The notes below the pieces were generated by a model. That model had not been told where the DNA came from, ran no database searches, and saw nothing but the letters and a program-made list of their open reading frames with translations. 64,000 bases of DNA from Oceaniglobus indicus (GTDB taxonomy: Bacteria > Pseudomonadota > Alphaproteobacteria > Rhodobacterales > Rhodobacteraceae). The stretch covers positions 62,001-126,000 of the forward strand of contig NZ_NMZM01000006.1 in assembly GCF_002751875.1 (NCBI RefSeq), given 5' to 3'. Below are positions 49,075 to 57,716 of this stretch, piece by piece. Each line of letters starts with the position of its first letter. Positions within the stretch are counted from its first letter, which is position 1. The position numbers and the translations under genes were made by a program.

Positions 49075-49799
49075 GTTTCATCTCCCTTGATGCGGTAATG
49101 GTAGCGCGCGTGCACATCCATCCCAAGCGTTTCATAGAATGCGCTGGCGCCGGTGTTCGCCTCGGTCACCAGCACGGCCATGGTATGGGCGCCCTGCGTG
49201 TCGGCCCAACGCGCGGCGTGGCGCATCAGGTGGCCGGCCGTGCCGCGACGCCGAAAGGCGGCGCGCACTTCCAGCGCATGCACCATCGCGATGCCGTCGT
49301 GCAGGGCGACGAAGCCCACGCCCGACGGCTTGTCGTCGGTGCGGCCCAGAAGCGCGGTCTTCGGACCCGGCGCGCGCGCCATCACGGCCAGGCGTGCGGG
49401 CCCGATGCCGGCCTCGGCCCAGATGTCGCGCATGATCTGCAACGGCTGCCAGATCGTGAAGCCCGAGACCGGCGGCAATGGCGCATCACACAGGCGCGCA
49501 ATCGGGCAGCAACGCGCCAAGGTCGGATCGGCCATGCGGTATCCGGCATCGGCCAGTTGCGCGTCCAGGTCACCGCCCGCCTCGTCCAGCCGGAACAGCG
49601 CCGCCTGCCCCATGGCGCGCATGGCCATGGCCGCCGCATCGATATCGCCCGGACCGACCGGGCCATCGGCGGTGGCCGCCGACACCCGCTGACCACCCCC
49701 CTGTCCGTCGCGCAGAACGAAAGGGTTCAGCGCGATCCGGCGCGCGGGCGGCCACGTCGCCTCCATCGCCGTGAACAGCGCGTCGGGGGTCGGTGTCAT
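49071..49799 (-). CDS. GNAT-family N-acetyltransferase
   Basis: This 242-residue protein has its GNAT fold in the C-terminal half: the acetyl-CoA-binding loop RAAFRRRGTAGHLMRHAARW (the R-x-x-G-x-G/A signature) and the ending NTGASAFYETLGM. The N-terminal about 110 residues are less conserved. The acceptor is unknown. It is coupled by ATGA overlaps to the CinA-like gene upstream and the AhpD-like gene downstream. Confidence 0.85.
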   Translation of the reverse strand: MTPTPDALFTAMEATWPPARRIALNPFVLRDGQGGGQRVSAATADGPVGPGDIDAAAMAMRAMGQAALFRLDEAGGDLDAQLADAGYRMADPTLARCCPIARLCDAPLPPVSGFTIWQPLQIMRDIWAEAGIGPARLAVMARAPGPKTALLGRTDDKPSGVGFVALHDGIAMVHALEVRAAFRRRGTAGHLMRHAARWADTQGAHTMAVLVTEANTGASAFYETLGMDVHARYHYRIKGDET

Positions 49800-50527
49800 G
49801 CGGGGGTGCCGGGAAACAATGCCACCAGTTTCGCCATCGCTTCACTGACCATCGGTCCATCGCTGCCCCGGATCACGACGTTGGTGCCATAGGCGCCGTT
49901 GCGCTGGAACGGATAGGAACCCATGGACAATTCGGGGTATTCTTCGGCCAGCCGGCCCAGGGGCCCGGCCACGTCGCCTTCGCCGCGGTCCACGCGCAAG
50001 GTCTGGCTTTGCAACGGTGCGCCACCGGTCAGGGTCGGCAGGACGGTGGCGACCATGGCCTGGAACACGTTCGGCACGCCGGCCATGACGTGCACGTTGT
50101 TGATCGTGAAGCCCGGCGCGATGGACACCGGGTTTTCGATCAGGGTCGCCCCCTCGGGAATACGCGCCATGCGCAGGCGGGCCTCGTTCAGCGCCGATCC
50201 CTGCCGGTCGTAATGTGCCGCCAGCAACTCGCGGGCATCGTCGCGCACGTCGATGGACACGCCAAAGGCGGCGGCGATGCAATCGGCGGTGATGTCGTCA
50301 TGGGTCGGCCCGATCCCGCCCGAAGTGAATACGTGATCGAAGCCGTCGCTCAGCGCTTTGACCGCCGCGACGATGGCGTCGCGCTGGTCCGACACAATGC
50401 GCACTTCGGACAGGGCGATCCCGTGGCGCGTCAGCTCGGCCGCCAGATGGTGCATGTTGGCGTCGCGGGTGCGGCCCGACAGGATCTCGTCCCCGATGAC
50501 GAGCATGGCAGCGGTGGGATTCGGCAT
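49796..50527 (-). CDS. CinA-N/MoaB-like molybdopterin-binding-domain protein
   Basis: This 243-residue protein has the MoCF-biosynthesis fold of the COG1058 (CinA N-terminal) family, beginning MLVIGDEILSGRTRDANMH and with FTSGGIGPTHDDITA. It lacks the C-terminal nicotinamide-nucleotide amidase domain of full CinA. Related proteins act on ADP-ribose or NAD-derived pyrophosphates, or bind molybdopterin. I start at 50527 (MPNPTAAML), dropping a long upstream extension that is shadow sequence. First gene of the four-gene unit. Confidence 0.85.
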   Translation of the reverse strand: MPNPTAAMLVIGDEILSGRTRDANMHHLAAELTRHGIALSEVRIVSDQRDAIVAAVKALSDGFDHVFTSGGIGPTHDDITADCIAAAFGVSIDVRDDARELLAAHYDRQGSALNEARLRMARIPEGATLIENPVSIAPGFTINNVHVMAGVPNVFQAMVATVLPTLTGGAPLQSQTLRVDRGEGDVAGPLGRLAEEYPELSMGSYPFQRNGAYGTNVVIRGSDGPMVSEAMAKLVALFPGTPA

Positions 50528-50633
50528 GGCGCGGCTTTCCTGGTTGTTGCGCCCCAGATCTAGGCCGGATCGCGCGACCGGACCAGATGCACGACGACTT
50601 TTCCACCATGTGCCGGTCTGATAGGGACCGCGC

Positions 50634-51338
50634 ATGAAGTTCGCCTCCCCCCTGCTGCCCGGTCGCCTTGTGCGACGCTGGAACCGGTTCCTGTGCGAAG
50701 TGACGCTGGACAACGGCGAAACGGTGCGCGCCCATTGCCCCAATCCCGGCGCGATGCTGGGGCTGAAGGATCCGGGGATGCGCGTCTGGGTCGAGCCGAA
50801 CGACGATCCAAGGCGCAAGCTGCGGTATGGCTGGCGGCTGGTCGATCTGGGCGGCGGGCATTGGGCGGGCATCGACACCGCCGTGCCGAACCGTGTTGTT
50901 GGCGAAGCGCTGCGCGCCCGGGCGGTGCCGGAACTGGCCGCCTATGACACCGTGCGCCCCGAAGTCGCCTATGGCACCCGCAGCCGGGTGGATTTCCTGC
51001 TGCGCGGCGACGGGTTGCCCGACGCCTATGTCGAGGTGAAGAACGTGCATCTGCGGCGCACCGAAGATTGGGCCGAGTTTCCCGATTGCGTCACCGAACG
51101 CGGGGCCAAACACTTGCGCGAACTGGTCGGGATGGTGGAACAGGGCCACCGCGCCGTGATGCTGTATCTGGTGCAGCGGACCGATTGCGCGCGTCTGCGG
51201 ATGGCGGCGGATCTGGATCCCGGATACGCCCGGGCCTTCGAACAGGCCGCCGATGCCGGGGTCGAGATGATATGCCATGACACCGTGATCGACACCTGCG
51301 GGGTCAGCTTGGGCGCGGCGCTGCCCGTGGTGCGCTAA
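50634..51338 (+). CDS. sfsA: SfsA-family sugar fermentation stimulation protein
   Basis: The 234-residue protein matches SfsA across its length: LVRRWNRFLCEVTLDNGE, HCPNPGAMLGL, the nuclease-like active-site segment GTRSRVDFLL and AYVEVKNVHLRR, and the C-terminal CGVSLGAALPVV. SfsA carries an OB-fold and a PD-(D/E)XK-like domain and binds DNA; its cellular role is unsettled. It is followed by map after a gap of about 80 bases. The name is historic and does not imply a confirmed function in this organism. Confidence 0.92.
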   Translation: MKFASPLLPGRLVRRWNRFLCEVTLDNGETVRAHCPNPGAMLGLKDPGMRVWVEPNDDPRRKLRYGWRLVDLGGGHWAGIDTAVPNRVVGEALRARAVPELAAYDTVRPEVAYGTRSRVDFLLRGDGLPDAYVEVKNVHLRRTEDWAEFPDCVTERGAKHLRELVGMVEQGHRAVMLYLVQRTDCARLRMAADLDPGYARAFEQAADAGVEMICHDTVIDTCGVSLGAALPVVR

Positions 51339-51420
51339 GCCGCGGCACCCCATGTTGCGGGGCTGGAACATCCGGGCGGATTGCCCTATGCAACCTGCCA
51401 TCAAATCGCGAGGGTCTGAC

Positions 51421-52272
51421 GTGGACGAAACAAACCGTGGCCGCCTGACGAAAGACGGCATCCGCATCTATGAACGCGGCGATTTCGCGGGAATGCATGC
51501 CGCCGGAGCGCTGGCGGCCCGTATCCTGGATGACATTGCCGCCCATGTGACCGTCGGCCAGACCACCGGCGAGCTGGACCGCCTGATCACCCGCTGGATC
51601 GAAGAGGCCGGCGCGACATCGGCCACCATCGGATACAAGGGATACAAGCACGCCAGCTGCATCAGCGTGAACCATGTCGTCTGCCACGGGATTCCCGGCG
51701 ACAAGATCCGCAAATGGGCCAACGACAAGGCGCGGCGCGTCGACGACACGTTGATGGACGGCGACATCCTGAACATCGACGTCACCGTGATCGTAGATGG
51801 CTGGTACGGCGATTCCAGCCGGATGTATGTGGCGGGCACCCCGAAGCCCTTTGCGCTGCGCCTGATGCAGGTCACCCACGACGCCCTTATGAAGGGAATC
51901 GAGGCGGTGAAACCCGGCAACACCTTCGGCGACATCGGCCATGCGATCCAGACCTATGCCGAAGGTCACAAGATGTCGGTGGTCGAGGCGTTCTGCGGTC
52001 ACGGTCTGGGCCGGGTCTTCCACGCGCCGCCCAACGTTCTGCACTATGGCCGGCCGGGAACTGAGGCGGTTCTGGAGGAAGGCATGTTCTTCACGATCGA
52101 GCCGATGATCAACCTGGGCCGATATGACATCAAGGTTCTGTCCGACGACTGGACCGCGATCACCCGCGACAAATCGCTGTCGGCGCAATACGAACATTCG
52201 ATCGGGGTCACGGCGGACGGCTGCGAGATCTTCACCCTGTCGCCCGCCGGCAAGTTCTTCCAGACGTTCTGA
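51421..52272 (+). CDS. map: Methionine aminopeptidase, type I
   Basis: The enzyme removes the initiator methionine from new proteins. The five metal ligands are present: Asp pair in DGDILNIDVTVIVDG and YGDSSRMY, His in FCGHGLGRVFH, Glu in FFTIEPMI and Glu in YEHSIGV. The start is uncertain. I use the GTG at 51421, preceded by CGAGGG with 5-base spacing, giving 283 residues beginning MDETNRGRLTKDG; an ATG at 51388 would add 11 residues. Type Ia features such as the absence of an insertion fit alphaproteobacterial Map. Confidence 0.92.
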   Translation: MDETNRGRLTKDGIRIYERGDFAGMHAAGALAARILDDIAAHVTVGQTTGELDRLITRWIEEAGATSATIGYKGYKHASCISVNHVVCHGIPGDKIRKWANDKARRVDDTLMDGDILNIDVTVIVDGWYGDSSRMYVAGTPKPFALRLMQVTHDALMKGIEAVKPGNTFGDIGHAIQTYAEGHKMSVVEAFCGHGLGRVFHAPPNVLHYGRPGTEAVLEEGMFFTIEPMINLGRYDIKVLSDDWTAITRDKSLSAQYEHSIGVTADGCEIFTLSPAGKFFQTF

Positions 52273-52297
52273 TCCTTCGCGCGCGCCGGCAGCGGTA

Positions 52298-52957
52298 TCA
52301 AATGGCGAACCCCAGGCGGGCCGCCGCGGCGCGGATGCCGTCGACCGGTTCCGCCCCGACAGCCGCCAGGCGCGCGGGGTCGGTGCGTTCCGCCAACCCC
52401 AGCGTCAGCATCCCGGCCCGCACCCCCGCGGTGCAGCCCGCCGGGCTGTCGTCGATCACCGCGCAGCGCCCCGGCGGCACCCCGGCGTCGGACGCCGCGC
52501 GCTGATACAGCGCCGGATCAGGCTTGGCCACGCCATAGGTGTGGGCGGAATAGATCCGGCCGGCGAACCGTTCGATCAGACCCGACTGGCCCAGCGTGAT
52601 CTGCATCTTTTCCTCGCTGCCGTTCGATCCGACGGCATACCCCACGCCGGCCGCGTCCAGCGCATCGAGAAATTCGGTCACCCCGTCCAGCACGGGCACC
52701 CCGGCGCGCAGGGCGTCGTAGATATCGGCATAGATGCTTTCCAGCCAGTCGCCGGGCAGGTCGATTCCCCTGGCGCGCACGGTTTCGCCTGCACCCGCGA
52801 TGGTGCCGCCGGTGAACATCTGGTCCACCTGGTCTTCGCTCAGGTACAATCCGTGGCGGGCGAGGTTTTCCATCAGGATGCGGGTGGTGACCGGTTCACT
52901 GTCGACCAGCACCCCGTCACAGTCGAAGATCACGAGATCGAATTGAACGTCAGACAT
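52298..52957 (-). CDS. HAD-superfamily hydrolase (phosphoglycolate phosphatase-like)
   Basis: The 219-residue phosphatase has motif I FDCDGVLVDSEPV, motif II in GSNGSEEK (Ser/Asn), the lysine VAKPDPALYQRA and motif IV CAVIDDSPAGCTAG, with a helical cap between residues about 20 and 85. Family members hydrolyse small phosphoesters such as phosphoglycolate or sugar phosphates. It overlaps the 3' end of rsmD by 8 bases, so it is the last gene of the reductase-rsmD-HAD unit. The substrate is not determined. Confidence 0.88.
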   Translation of the reverse strand: MSDVQFDLVIFDCDGVLVDSEPVTTRILMENLARHGLYLSEDQVDQMFTGGTIAGAGETVRARGIDLPGDWLESIYADIYDALRAGVPVLDGVTEFLDALDAAGVGYAVGSNGSEEKMQITLGQSGLIERFAGRIYSAHTYGVAKPDPALYQRAASDAGVPPGRCAVIDDSPAGCTAGVRAGMLTLGLAERTDPARLAAVGAEPVDGIRAAAARLGFAI

Positions 52958-53519
52958 TGGCGCCCCTTTCCAGGATGGTGATGACCGATGAGCCATACCT
53001 GCGCCGATCGCGCGATACCAGCCCCGGGGGCGGAACGGGGGCCGTCGCATCCTCCCACACCACCAGCCCGCCGGCGGCGATCCAGCCACCGTCCAGCGCC
53101 GAGGCCAGCGCCGCAGCGCCCAGCGCCGTGCCATAGGGTGGATCCATCAGCACCACGTCGAACGGCGCGCCGGGGTTGGGACCAAGCCGGGTGGCGTCGC
53201 GTTTCAGGATCGCCGTCGCGTCCTGCGCGCGGCATTTCGCAATGTTCGCCGCGATCAACCGCTGTCCCGCGCGCCCGTTTTCCACGAACGTCACATGGGT
53301 CGCACCGCGCGACAGCGCCTCGAGCCCCAGCGCGCCGGTGCCCGCGAACAGGTCCAGCACGCGGGCCTCGTGCAGGGGGGCGCCATAGCCGCCGTTGACC
53401 AGCAGGTTGAACAGGCTTTCGCGCACCCGGTCGGTGGTCGGGCGCAGATGGGCCGCGGCGTCGCCTTCGCCCACCGGGGTCAGGTGGGTGCCGCGCATCC
53501 GCCCGCCGATGATCCTCAT
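52950..53519 (-). CDS. rsmD: 16S rRNA (guanine-N2)-methyltransferase RsmD
   Basis: The 189-residue SAM-dependent methyltransferase begins MRIIGGRMRGTHL as in RsmD and has the SAM loop LDLFAGTGALGLEAL and the catalytic DPPYGT. It modifies G966 (E. coli numbering) of 16S rRNA. The ATG at 53519 overlaps the reductase stop by 4 bases. The family assignment is straightforward. Confidence 0.94.
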   Translation of the reverse strand: MRIIGGRMRGTHLTPVGEGDAAAHLRPTTDRVRESLFNLLVNGGYGAPLHEARVLDLFAGTGALGLEALSRGATHVTFVENGRAGQRLIAANIAKCRAQDATAILKRDATRLGPNPGAPFDVVLMDPPYGTALGAAALASALDGGWIAAGGLVVWEDATAPVPPPGLVSRDRRRYGSSVITILERGANV

Positions 53520-54724
53520 GCGCGCAACAGGGCCTTCAGGTCGGTTGCCGGATCCTCGACAACGCTGGGCGCGGGGGATTTGCCGGCCTCGATCAGCCGC
53601 TTGGCCACCATGAAGCCGCGCGGATCGTTCATCGCATCCACCGCCAGCAGGGTATCGCCGGCATAATACCAATGGCTGACCGTCGCGCCGTCGCCGGGGC
53701 GCACCACGACGCGGTCGTATCCGCTGTTCAGCCCGGCGATCTGCAACTTCACATCGTATTGGTCGGACCAGAACCAGGGATGCGGGGCATAGGGCGTATC
53801 CGCGCCCAGCATGTTGGCGGCGACAGCCTCGGCCTGGTCGATGGCGTTCTGCACCGATTCCAGCCGGATCTGCGCGCCGCGGTGGGGAAAGACGGTGCAA
53901 TCGCCCGCCGACCAGATCGCCGGATCCGACGTGCGCCCGTGGCTGTCGACCACGATGCCGTTGTCCACGTCCAGCCCTGCCGCCCGCGCCAGCCCGTCAT
54001 TGGGCACGATGCCGACGCCGACGATGGCGAAATCCGCCGGGATCACCGTGCCGTCGCCCAGCCGCGCACCGGTGACGTGGTCTTCGCCCAGCAACCGGTC
54101 GAGCGCCGAGGCTTCGCGGATATCGACACCCTGGGCGCGGTGCAGCGCGCGGAAATAATCCGAAGTCTCGGGGGCGGCGACCCGTTGCAGTATCCGGGGC
54201 GCGGCCTCGATCAATGTGACGTCGAGGCCCAGCTTGCGCGCCACCGCCGCCGCCTCGAGGCCAATATAGCCGCCGCCGACGATGACGGCCCGCGCACCCG
54301 GTGCAAAGGCCGGAACCATGCCGTCGACATCCGTCAGGGTCCGCACGCCGTAAACTCCGGCCAGATCGCCACCGATGGCCGCCGGCAGGCGGCGCGGCGT
54401 CGATCCCGTGGTCAGTGCAAGCTGGTCATAGGTCAGCGTTTCATCGCCCAGGGTCACGGTCCTGGTCGCGGGATCGATGGCCGCCACCGTCTGGCCCAGC
54501 CGCAGATCGATATCGTGGTCGGCATAGAAGGTTTCGGGCCGCAGATACAGGCGCGCCTGCTCCATCTCGCCCAGCAGATAGGCCTTGGACAACGGCGGGC
54601 GTTGATAGGGCGGCACCGCTTCGTCGCAGATCAGGGAAATGCGCCCGGAAAAGCCCAGCGCCCGCAGCCTGGCGACCAGGGAAGATCCCGCCTGCCCGCC
54701 ACCGATGACGATGATGTGATCCAT
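53516..54724 (-). CDS. FAD-dependent reductase (ferredoxin/rubredoxin reductase family)
   Basis: The 402-residue flavoprotein has two dinucleotide loops, IVIGGGQAGSSLVA at residues 5-18 and VIVGGGYIGLEAA at about 147-159, plus PPYQRPPLSKAYLLGE and the C-terminal CTVFPHRG and SVQNAIDQA. These are typical of the NAD(P)H-dependent reductases that feed electrons to ferredoxins, rubredoxins or Rieske oxygenases (BphA4/PdR type). No ferredoxin partner gene is adjacent. The start is at 54724; rsmD follows with a 4-base overlap. Confidence 0.9.
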   Translation of the reverse strand: MDHIIVIGGGQAGSSLVARLRALGFSGRISLICDEAVPPYQRPPLSKAYLLGEMEQARLYLRPETFYADHDIDLRLGQTVAAIDPATRTVTLGDETLTYDQLALTTGSTPRRLPAAIGGDLAGVYGVRTLTDVDGMVPAFAPGARAVIVGGGYIGLEAAAVARKLGLDVTLIEAAPRILQRVAAPETSDYFRALHRAQGVDIREASALDRLLGEDHVTGARLGDGTVIPADFAIVGVGIVPNDGLARAAGLDVDNGIVVDSHGRTSDPAIWSAGDCTVFPHRGAQIRLESVQNAIDQAEAVAANMLGADTPYAPHPWFWSDQYDVKLQIAGLNSGYDRVVVRPGDGATVSHWYYAGDTLLAVDAMNDPRGFMVAKRLIEAGKSPAPSVVEDPATDLKALLRA

Positions 54725-54814
54725 GGTGTTTCCCGCCCGCTGCGCTGCCTTGCTGTCGCGCCCGAACCCTATATGCAGGCATGCACGACATACAATCCAG
54801 CGAAAGGACATTTC

Positions 54815-55303
54815 ATGGCGATCAAGGAAGGCGACAAACTGCCCGGCGCGCACCTGTTGCAGATGGGGGCCGATGGGCCGGAAAGCGTGAACCTGTCGGA
54901 CAAGATGACGGGCCGCAAGGTGGTGATCTTCGCCGTGCCGGGCGCGTTCACCGGCGTCTGCACCACCGCCCATGTGCCCAGCTTCATGCGCGTGATGGAC
55001 GGGCTGAAGGACAAGGGCGTGGACGAGGTGATCTGCATCTCGGTCAACGATCCGTTCGTGATGAAGGCTTGGGGCGAATCGACCGGCGCGACCGAGGCGG
55101 GCATTACCATGCTTGCCGACGCCGAAAGCGCATTCACCACCGCGCTCGGCATGAACTTCAGCCGCCCGCCGGCCGGCTTCGTCGAACGGTCGGCGCGTTA
55201 TGCCATGCTGGTCGAGGACGGTGTCGTGAAGGTGCTGCACCTCGAGGACTCGCCCGGCACCTGCGAGGTTTCGGGCGGCGAGGCGATGCTGGCCGCGCTC
55301 TGA
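54815..55303 (+). CDS. Atypical peroxiredoxin (Prx5/PrxII type)
   Basis: The 162-residue peroxiredoxin has the peroxidatic motif PGAFTGVCTTAHVPSF with Cys49 and a second cysteine at 150 near the C-terminus (SPGTCEVSGG), which could form an intramolecular disulfide. This matches the glutaredoxin- or thioredoxin-dependent Prx5 group. AAAGGA lies 6 bases before the start at 54815. A hairpin with a U-run follows after the stop. It is the second peroxiredoxin in the window and of a different class from the Prx6-type at 5772. Confidence 0.94.
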   Translation: MAIKEGDKLPGAHLLQMGADGPESVNLSDKMTGRKVVIFAVPGAFTGVCTTAHVPSFMRVMDGLKDKGVDEVICISVNDPFVMKAWGESTGATEAGITMLADAESAFTTALGMNFSRPPAGFVERSARYAMLVEDGVVKVLHLEDSPGTCEVSGGEAMLAAL

Positions 55304-55332
55304 CAGCGCCGATCGCGGGAATGTGACGCAAG

Positions 55333-55360
55333 ACGGCCGGTGTCAGTCGCCGGCCGTTTT
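55333..55360 (+). terminator. Rho-independent terminator after the peroxiredoxin gene
   Basis: ACGGCCGG (55333-55340) pairs with CCGGCCGT (55350-55357) around a 9-base loop, followed by TTT. It lies 29 bases downstream of the peroxiredoxin stop and 25 bases before the end of the convergent nor-operon gene. Confidence 0.75.
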
Positions 55361-55384
55361 CATTCGTGGCTGACCGGTCGGCGG

Positions 55385-55639
55385 TCAGGTGCCTGACAGA
55401 TCGGAATCGGCGCGGTCCATCAGGTTGCGGATATGGCGCGCGAAAAGCCATGTCGCCGGCACGCCCAGGATGATGCCGCCCACCAGCGCCCACATCGGTG
55501 ACAGGGTGGGCAGCCCGACCAGCGGCGCGAACAGCCCGGCCATGAACAGGTTGATCCAGACGGCGCCAGCGCCGAACGGATACAGGACCAGGGTCAGTTT
55601 CCCCACGCCCCAGCCGGATCGGGGACGGGGCGCTGTCAT
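55385..55639 (-). CDS. Small two-helix membrane protein, last gene of the nor operon
   Basis: An 84-residue protein with two predicted membrane helices (about residues 16-36 and 48-66), a short N-terminal cytoplasmic stretch and an acidic C-terminal tail (DRADSDLSGT). Its start at 55639 overlaps the stop of the 58-residue gene (ATGA). It sits where Paracoccus-type operons place norE/norF, but it is too short for NorE and I see no clear NorF signature. A role in assembly or stability of the NO reductase is inferred from position. Confidence 0.72.
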   Translation of the reverse strand: MTAPRPRSGWGVGKLTLVLYPFGAGAVWINLFMAGLFAPLVGLPTLSPMWALVGGIILGVPATWLFARHIRNLMDRADSDLSGT

Positions 55640-55812
55640 CGGCGGCGCACCAGCAGATGCACGGCCAGCAGCGCAACCAGAAGCCCGACCGAGGCGGCAA
55701 AGAACCACCATTCCGCCGTGGCCGACTGTGGCTGCGGGATCGGGCGCTGGAACGGCGCGGCAAAGGCCAGTGTGGGGCAGAGGGTGGCGATGGCCAATAC
55801 GATGCGGTTCAT
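55636..55812 (-). CDS. 58-residue membrane protein in the nor operon
   Basis: This 58-residue gene (MNRIVLAIATLCPTLAFAAP at the start) begins 1 base after the norD stop and has AGGAGAGCTGAC immediately upstream, a strong ribosome site. The product has a signal-peptide-like N-terminus (possible cleavage after AFA), then a short proline/glutamine-rich stretch, then one membrane helix (about residues 35-54) ending in RRR. It overlaps the following 84-residue gene by 4 bases. It could be the NorF-like subunit, but identification is positional only. Confidence 0.72.
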   Translation of the reverse strand: MNRIVLAIATLCPTLAFAAPFQRPIPQPQSATAEWWFFAASVGLLVALLAVHLLVRRR

Positions 55813-55813
55813 G

Positions 55814-57712
55814 TCAGCTCTCCTGTGTGAGGGTGCGATATATGTCGGGCAGCACGCGGGTCAGACGGTCGGGACGGGTCAGAAGGTGGAAACCGCCGCG
55901 CCCGAAGATCCGCGCGAACCAGTCCTGGCCGTCTTCGTCGACGACGATGCCGTGGACGGCCTGGCCCGCGCGCCGCGCCTCGGCCACGGCCATGTGGCTG
56001 TCCTCGATGCCGTGGATGCCTTCGTAGTGATCCAGATCGTTGGGCTTGCCGTCGGTCAGGACGATCAACAGCTTCTTCGCCGCGGATTCTTCGGCCAGTT
56101 GCGCGCTGACGTGACGGATCGCGGCACCGAGGCGCGTATAATGGCCGGGCTTCAGCGCGCAGATATTGTCGATCACATCACGGCCCATCTTCTGGTCGAA
56201 CCGCTTGCAGCGGGTCAGGAACACCCGGTCGTTGCGCAACGACGAGAACCCCCAGATACCCAACCTGTCACCCGCCGCGTCGATGCCGCCGGCCAGCGCG
56301 GCCAGCGCATCGCGCGCCACGTCGATGACGCAGGTATCGCCCACGGCGGATTCCGTCGACCGCGACGTGTCGATCAGGAAGGCCACCGTCAGATCGCGCT
56401 GGGTCTGGCGTGACGACTGGAACACCCGGTCGTCGCAACGCCCGGTCGCCAGCAGGTCGATGCGCGCGGCGATGGCGGCGTCGAGGTCCAGCTCGTTGCC
56501 ATCGATCTGGCGCGGTTGCAGGATGCGGCGGGGGCGCAGCACCTCGAACTGGCGGCGCACTTCCTCCATGCGGCGGGCGTCGGGCACGAAGGCGTTTGCC
56601 GGATCCGGCTCGGCCTCGGCCTCGAGCACGCGGCAATGGTCGGGCATGTAGCTGCGCGCGCGGTGGTTCCATTCGGGATAGGTATAGGTGTCGGACAGGC
56701 GCTCGTGGTCCGCGTCCGCCGGCGACAGGTCAAGGTGCAGGCGCAGCCGGGTTGCGGCCTTCTTGTCGTTCTTGGACAGGGTGATGTTGTCCTGATCCTC
56801 GGCCGCCTTCTGGGCGTTTTCCTCGTCGTCATCGTGAATCGACCGGTTCAGGTTCATCGATTCGACCCAGGACAGGATCGCCTCGAACCGGTGCAGGATG
56901 AAACTGTCCTTGCGGTTCGCCTGATCGCGGTCCTCGCGCAGGCCCAGCTTGCGCTTGGTCATGGTTGCGCCGGCGGGAATCTCGGACTGGTCATCGGCCT
57001 GGTCGTCGGGGGCGTCGCCGCGCCCGGCCTCGGCGAAGTCCAGCCAGATCGGCACCGGCGCGAAGGGCATGAAGCCGCGGGGCGCCGCCGTGTCGGAAAG
57101 CTCGGGTGCGGTGCCACCGTTCAGCGTGTCGCACACCGCCGCCTCGATCGTCGCCTCGCACGCGGGGCGCTGAACACCGGGGCGGGTGGCGATGATATGC
57201 GCGGCCATGGTGTCATGGGGGTCGCGCAGGCCGACACACTGCGCGCGGACCTGCGCACCGATCGCGGCATTGGCGCGGATCATCGCCAGATCCCGCGCCG
57301 GGCCGGTCAACTGGCCGGCGGCGCATGTGGCGTCGTCGCACAGGGCCGCCAGCGCCGTCAGCCAGAAATAGGCCTGGCGATTCAGCGCATGGGTGGGAAA
57401 GAAATCGATGTGGGGCGGCAGGCGCAGGCGTTCGCCATCGAACGACGGCAGGAACACCTTGTCGCGTTCCGTCGCCAGCTTGCGGATATGGGGGCGGCGG
57501 TGGCGGGCGACGGTGGCCGCGGCTTCGGTCATTTCCACGCCGGCGGCACCGCCGAGGGCGCGGAACATCATGGTCAGGCTGGGGCGGATCGCGGACAGTT
57601 CCGCCGCTTCGTCGGGATACGACGTCGCCGCCCCGATCCGGACCACGTAATCGTGCCAGACGTTGCCGACGGCCTCTTCCGGGTCAAGCAGATCGAGGGG
57701 ACGCAGTGCCAT
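55814..57712 (-). CDS. norD: NorD, VWA-domain protein for nitric oxide reductase activation
   Basis: The 632-residue protein has a C-terminal von Willebrand factor A domain with the MIDAS motif DTSRSTES and KLLIVLTDGKPNDLDHYEG. The long N-terminal part is helical. NorD works with the AAA+ protein NorQ to insert the non-heme iron or otherwise mature NorB. It starts 4 bases after the norQ stop. A highly charged middle section (residues about 265-300, DDDEENAQKAAEDQD) is normal for the family. Confidence 0.93.
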   Translation of the reverse strand: MALRPLDLLDPEEAVGNVWHDYVVRIGAATSYPDEAAELSAIRPSLTMMFRALGGAAGVEMTEAAATVARHRRPHIRKLATERDKVFLPSFDGERLRLPPHIDFFPTHALNRQAYFWLTALAALCDDATCAAGQLTGPARDLAMIRANAAIGAQVRAQCVGLRDPHDTMAAHIIATRPGVQRPACEATIEAAVCDTLNGGTAPELSDTAAPRGFMPFAPVPIWLDFAEAGRGDAPDDQADDQSEIPAGATMTKRKLGLREDRDQANRKDSFILHRFEAILSWVESMNLNRSIHDDDEENAQKAAEDQDNITLSKNDKKAATRLRLHLDLSPADADHERLSDTYTYPEWNHRARSYMPDHCRVLEAEAEPDPANAFVPDARRMEEVRRQFEVLRPRRILQPRQIDGNELDLDAAIAARIDLLATGRCDDRVFQSSRQTQRDLTVAFLIDTSRSTESAVGDTCVIDVARDALAALAGGIDAAGDRLGIWGFSSLRNDRVFLTRCKRFDQKMGRDVIDNICALKPGHYTRLGAAIRHVSAQLAEESAAKKLLIVLTDGKPNDLDHYEGIHGIEDSHMAVAEARRAGQAVHGIVVDEDGQDWFARIFGRGGFHLLTRPDRLTRVLPDIYRTLTQES

Positions 57713-57716
57713 ATCA

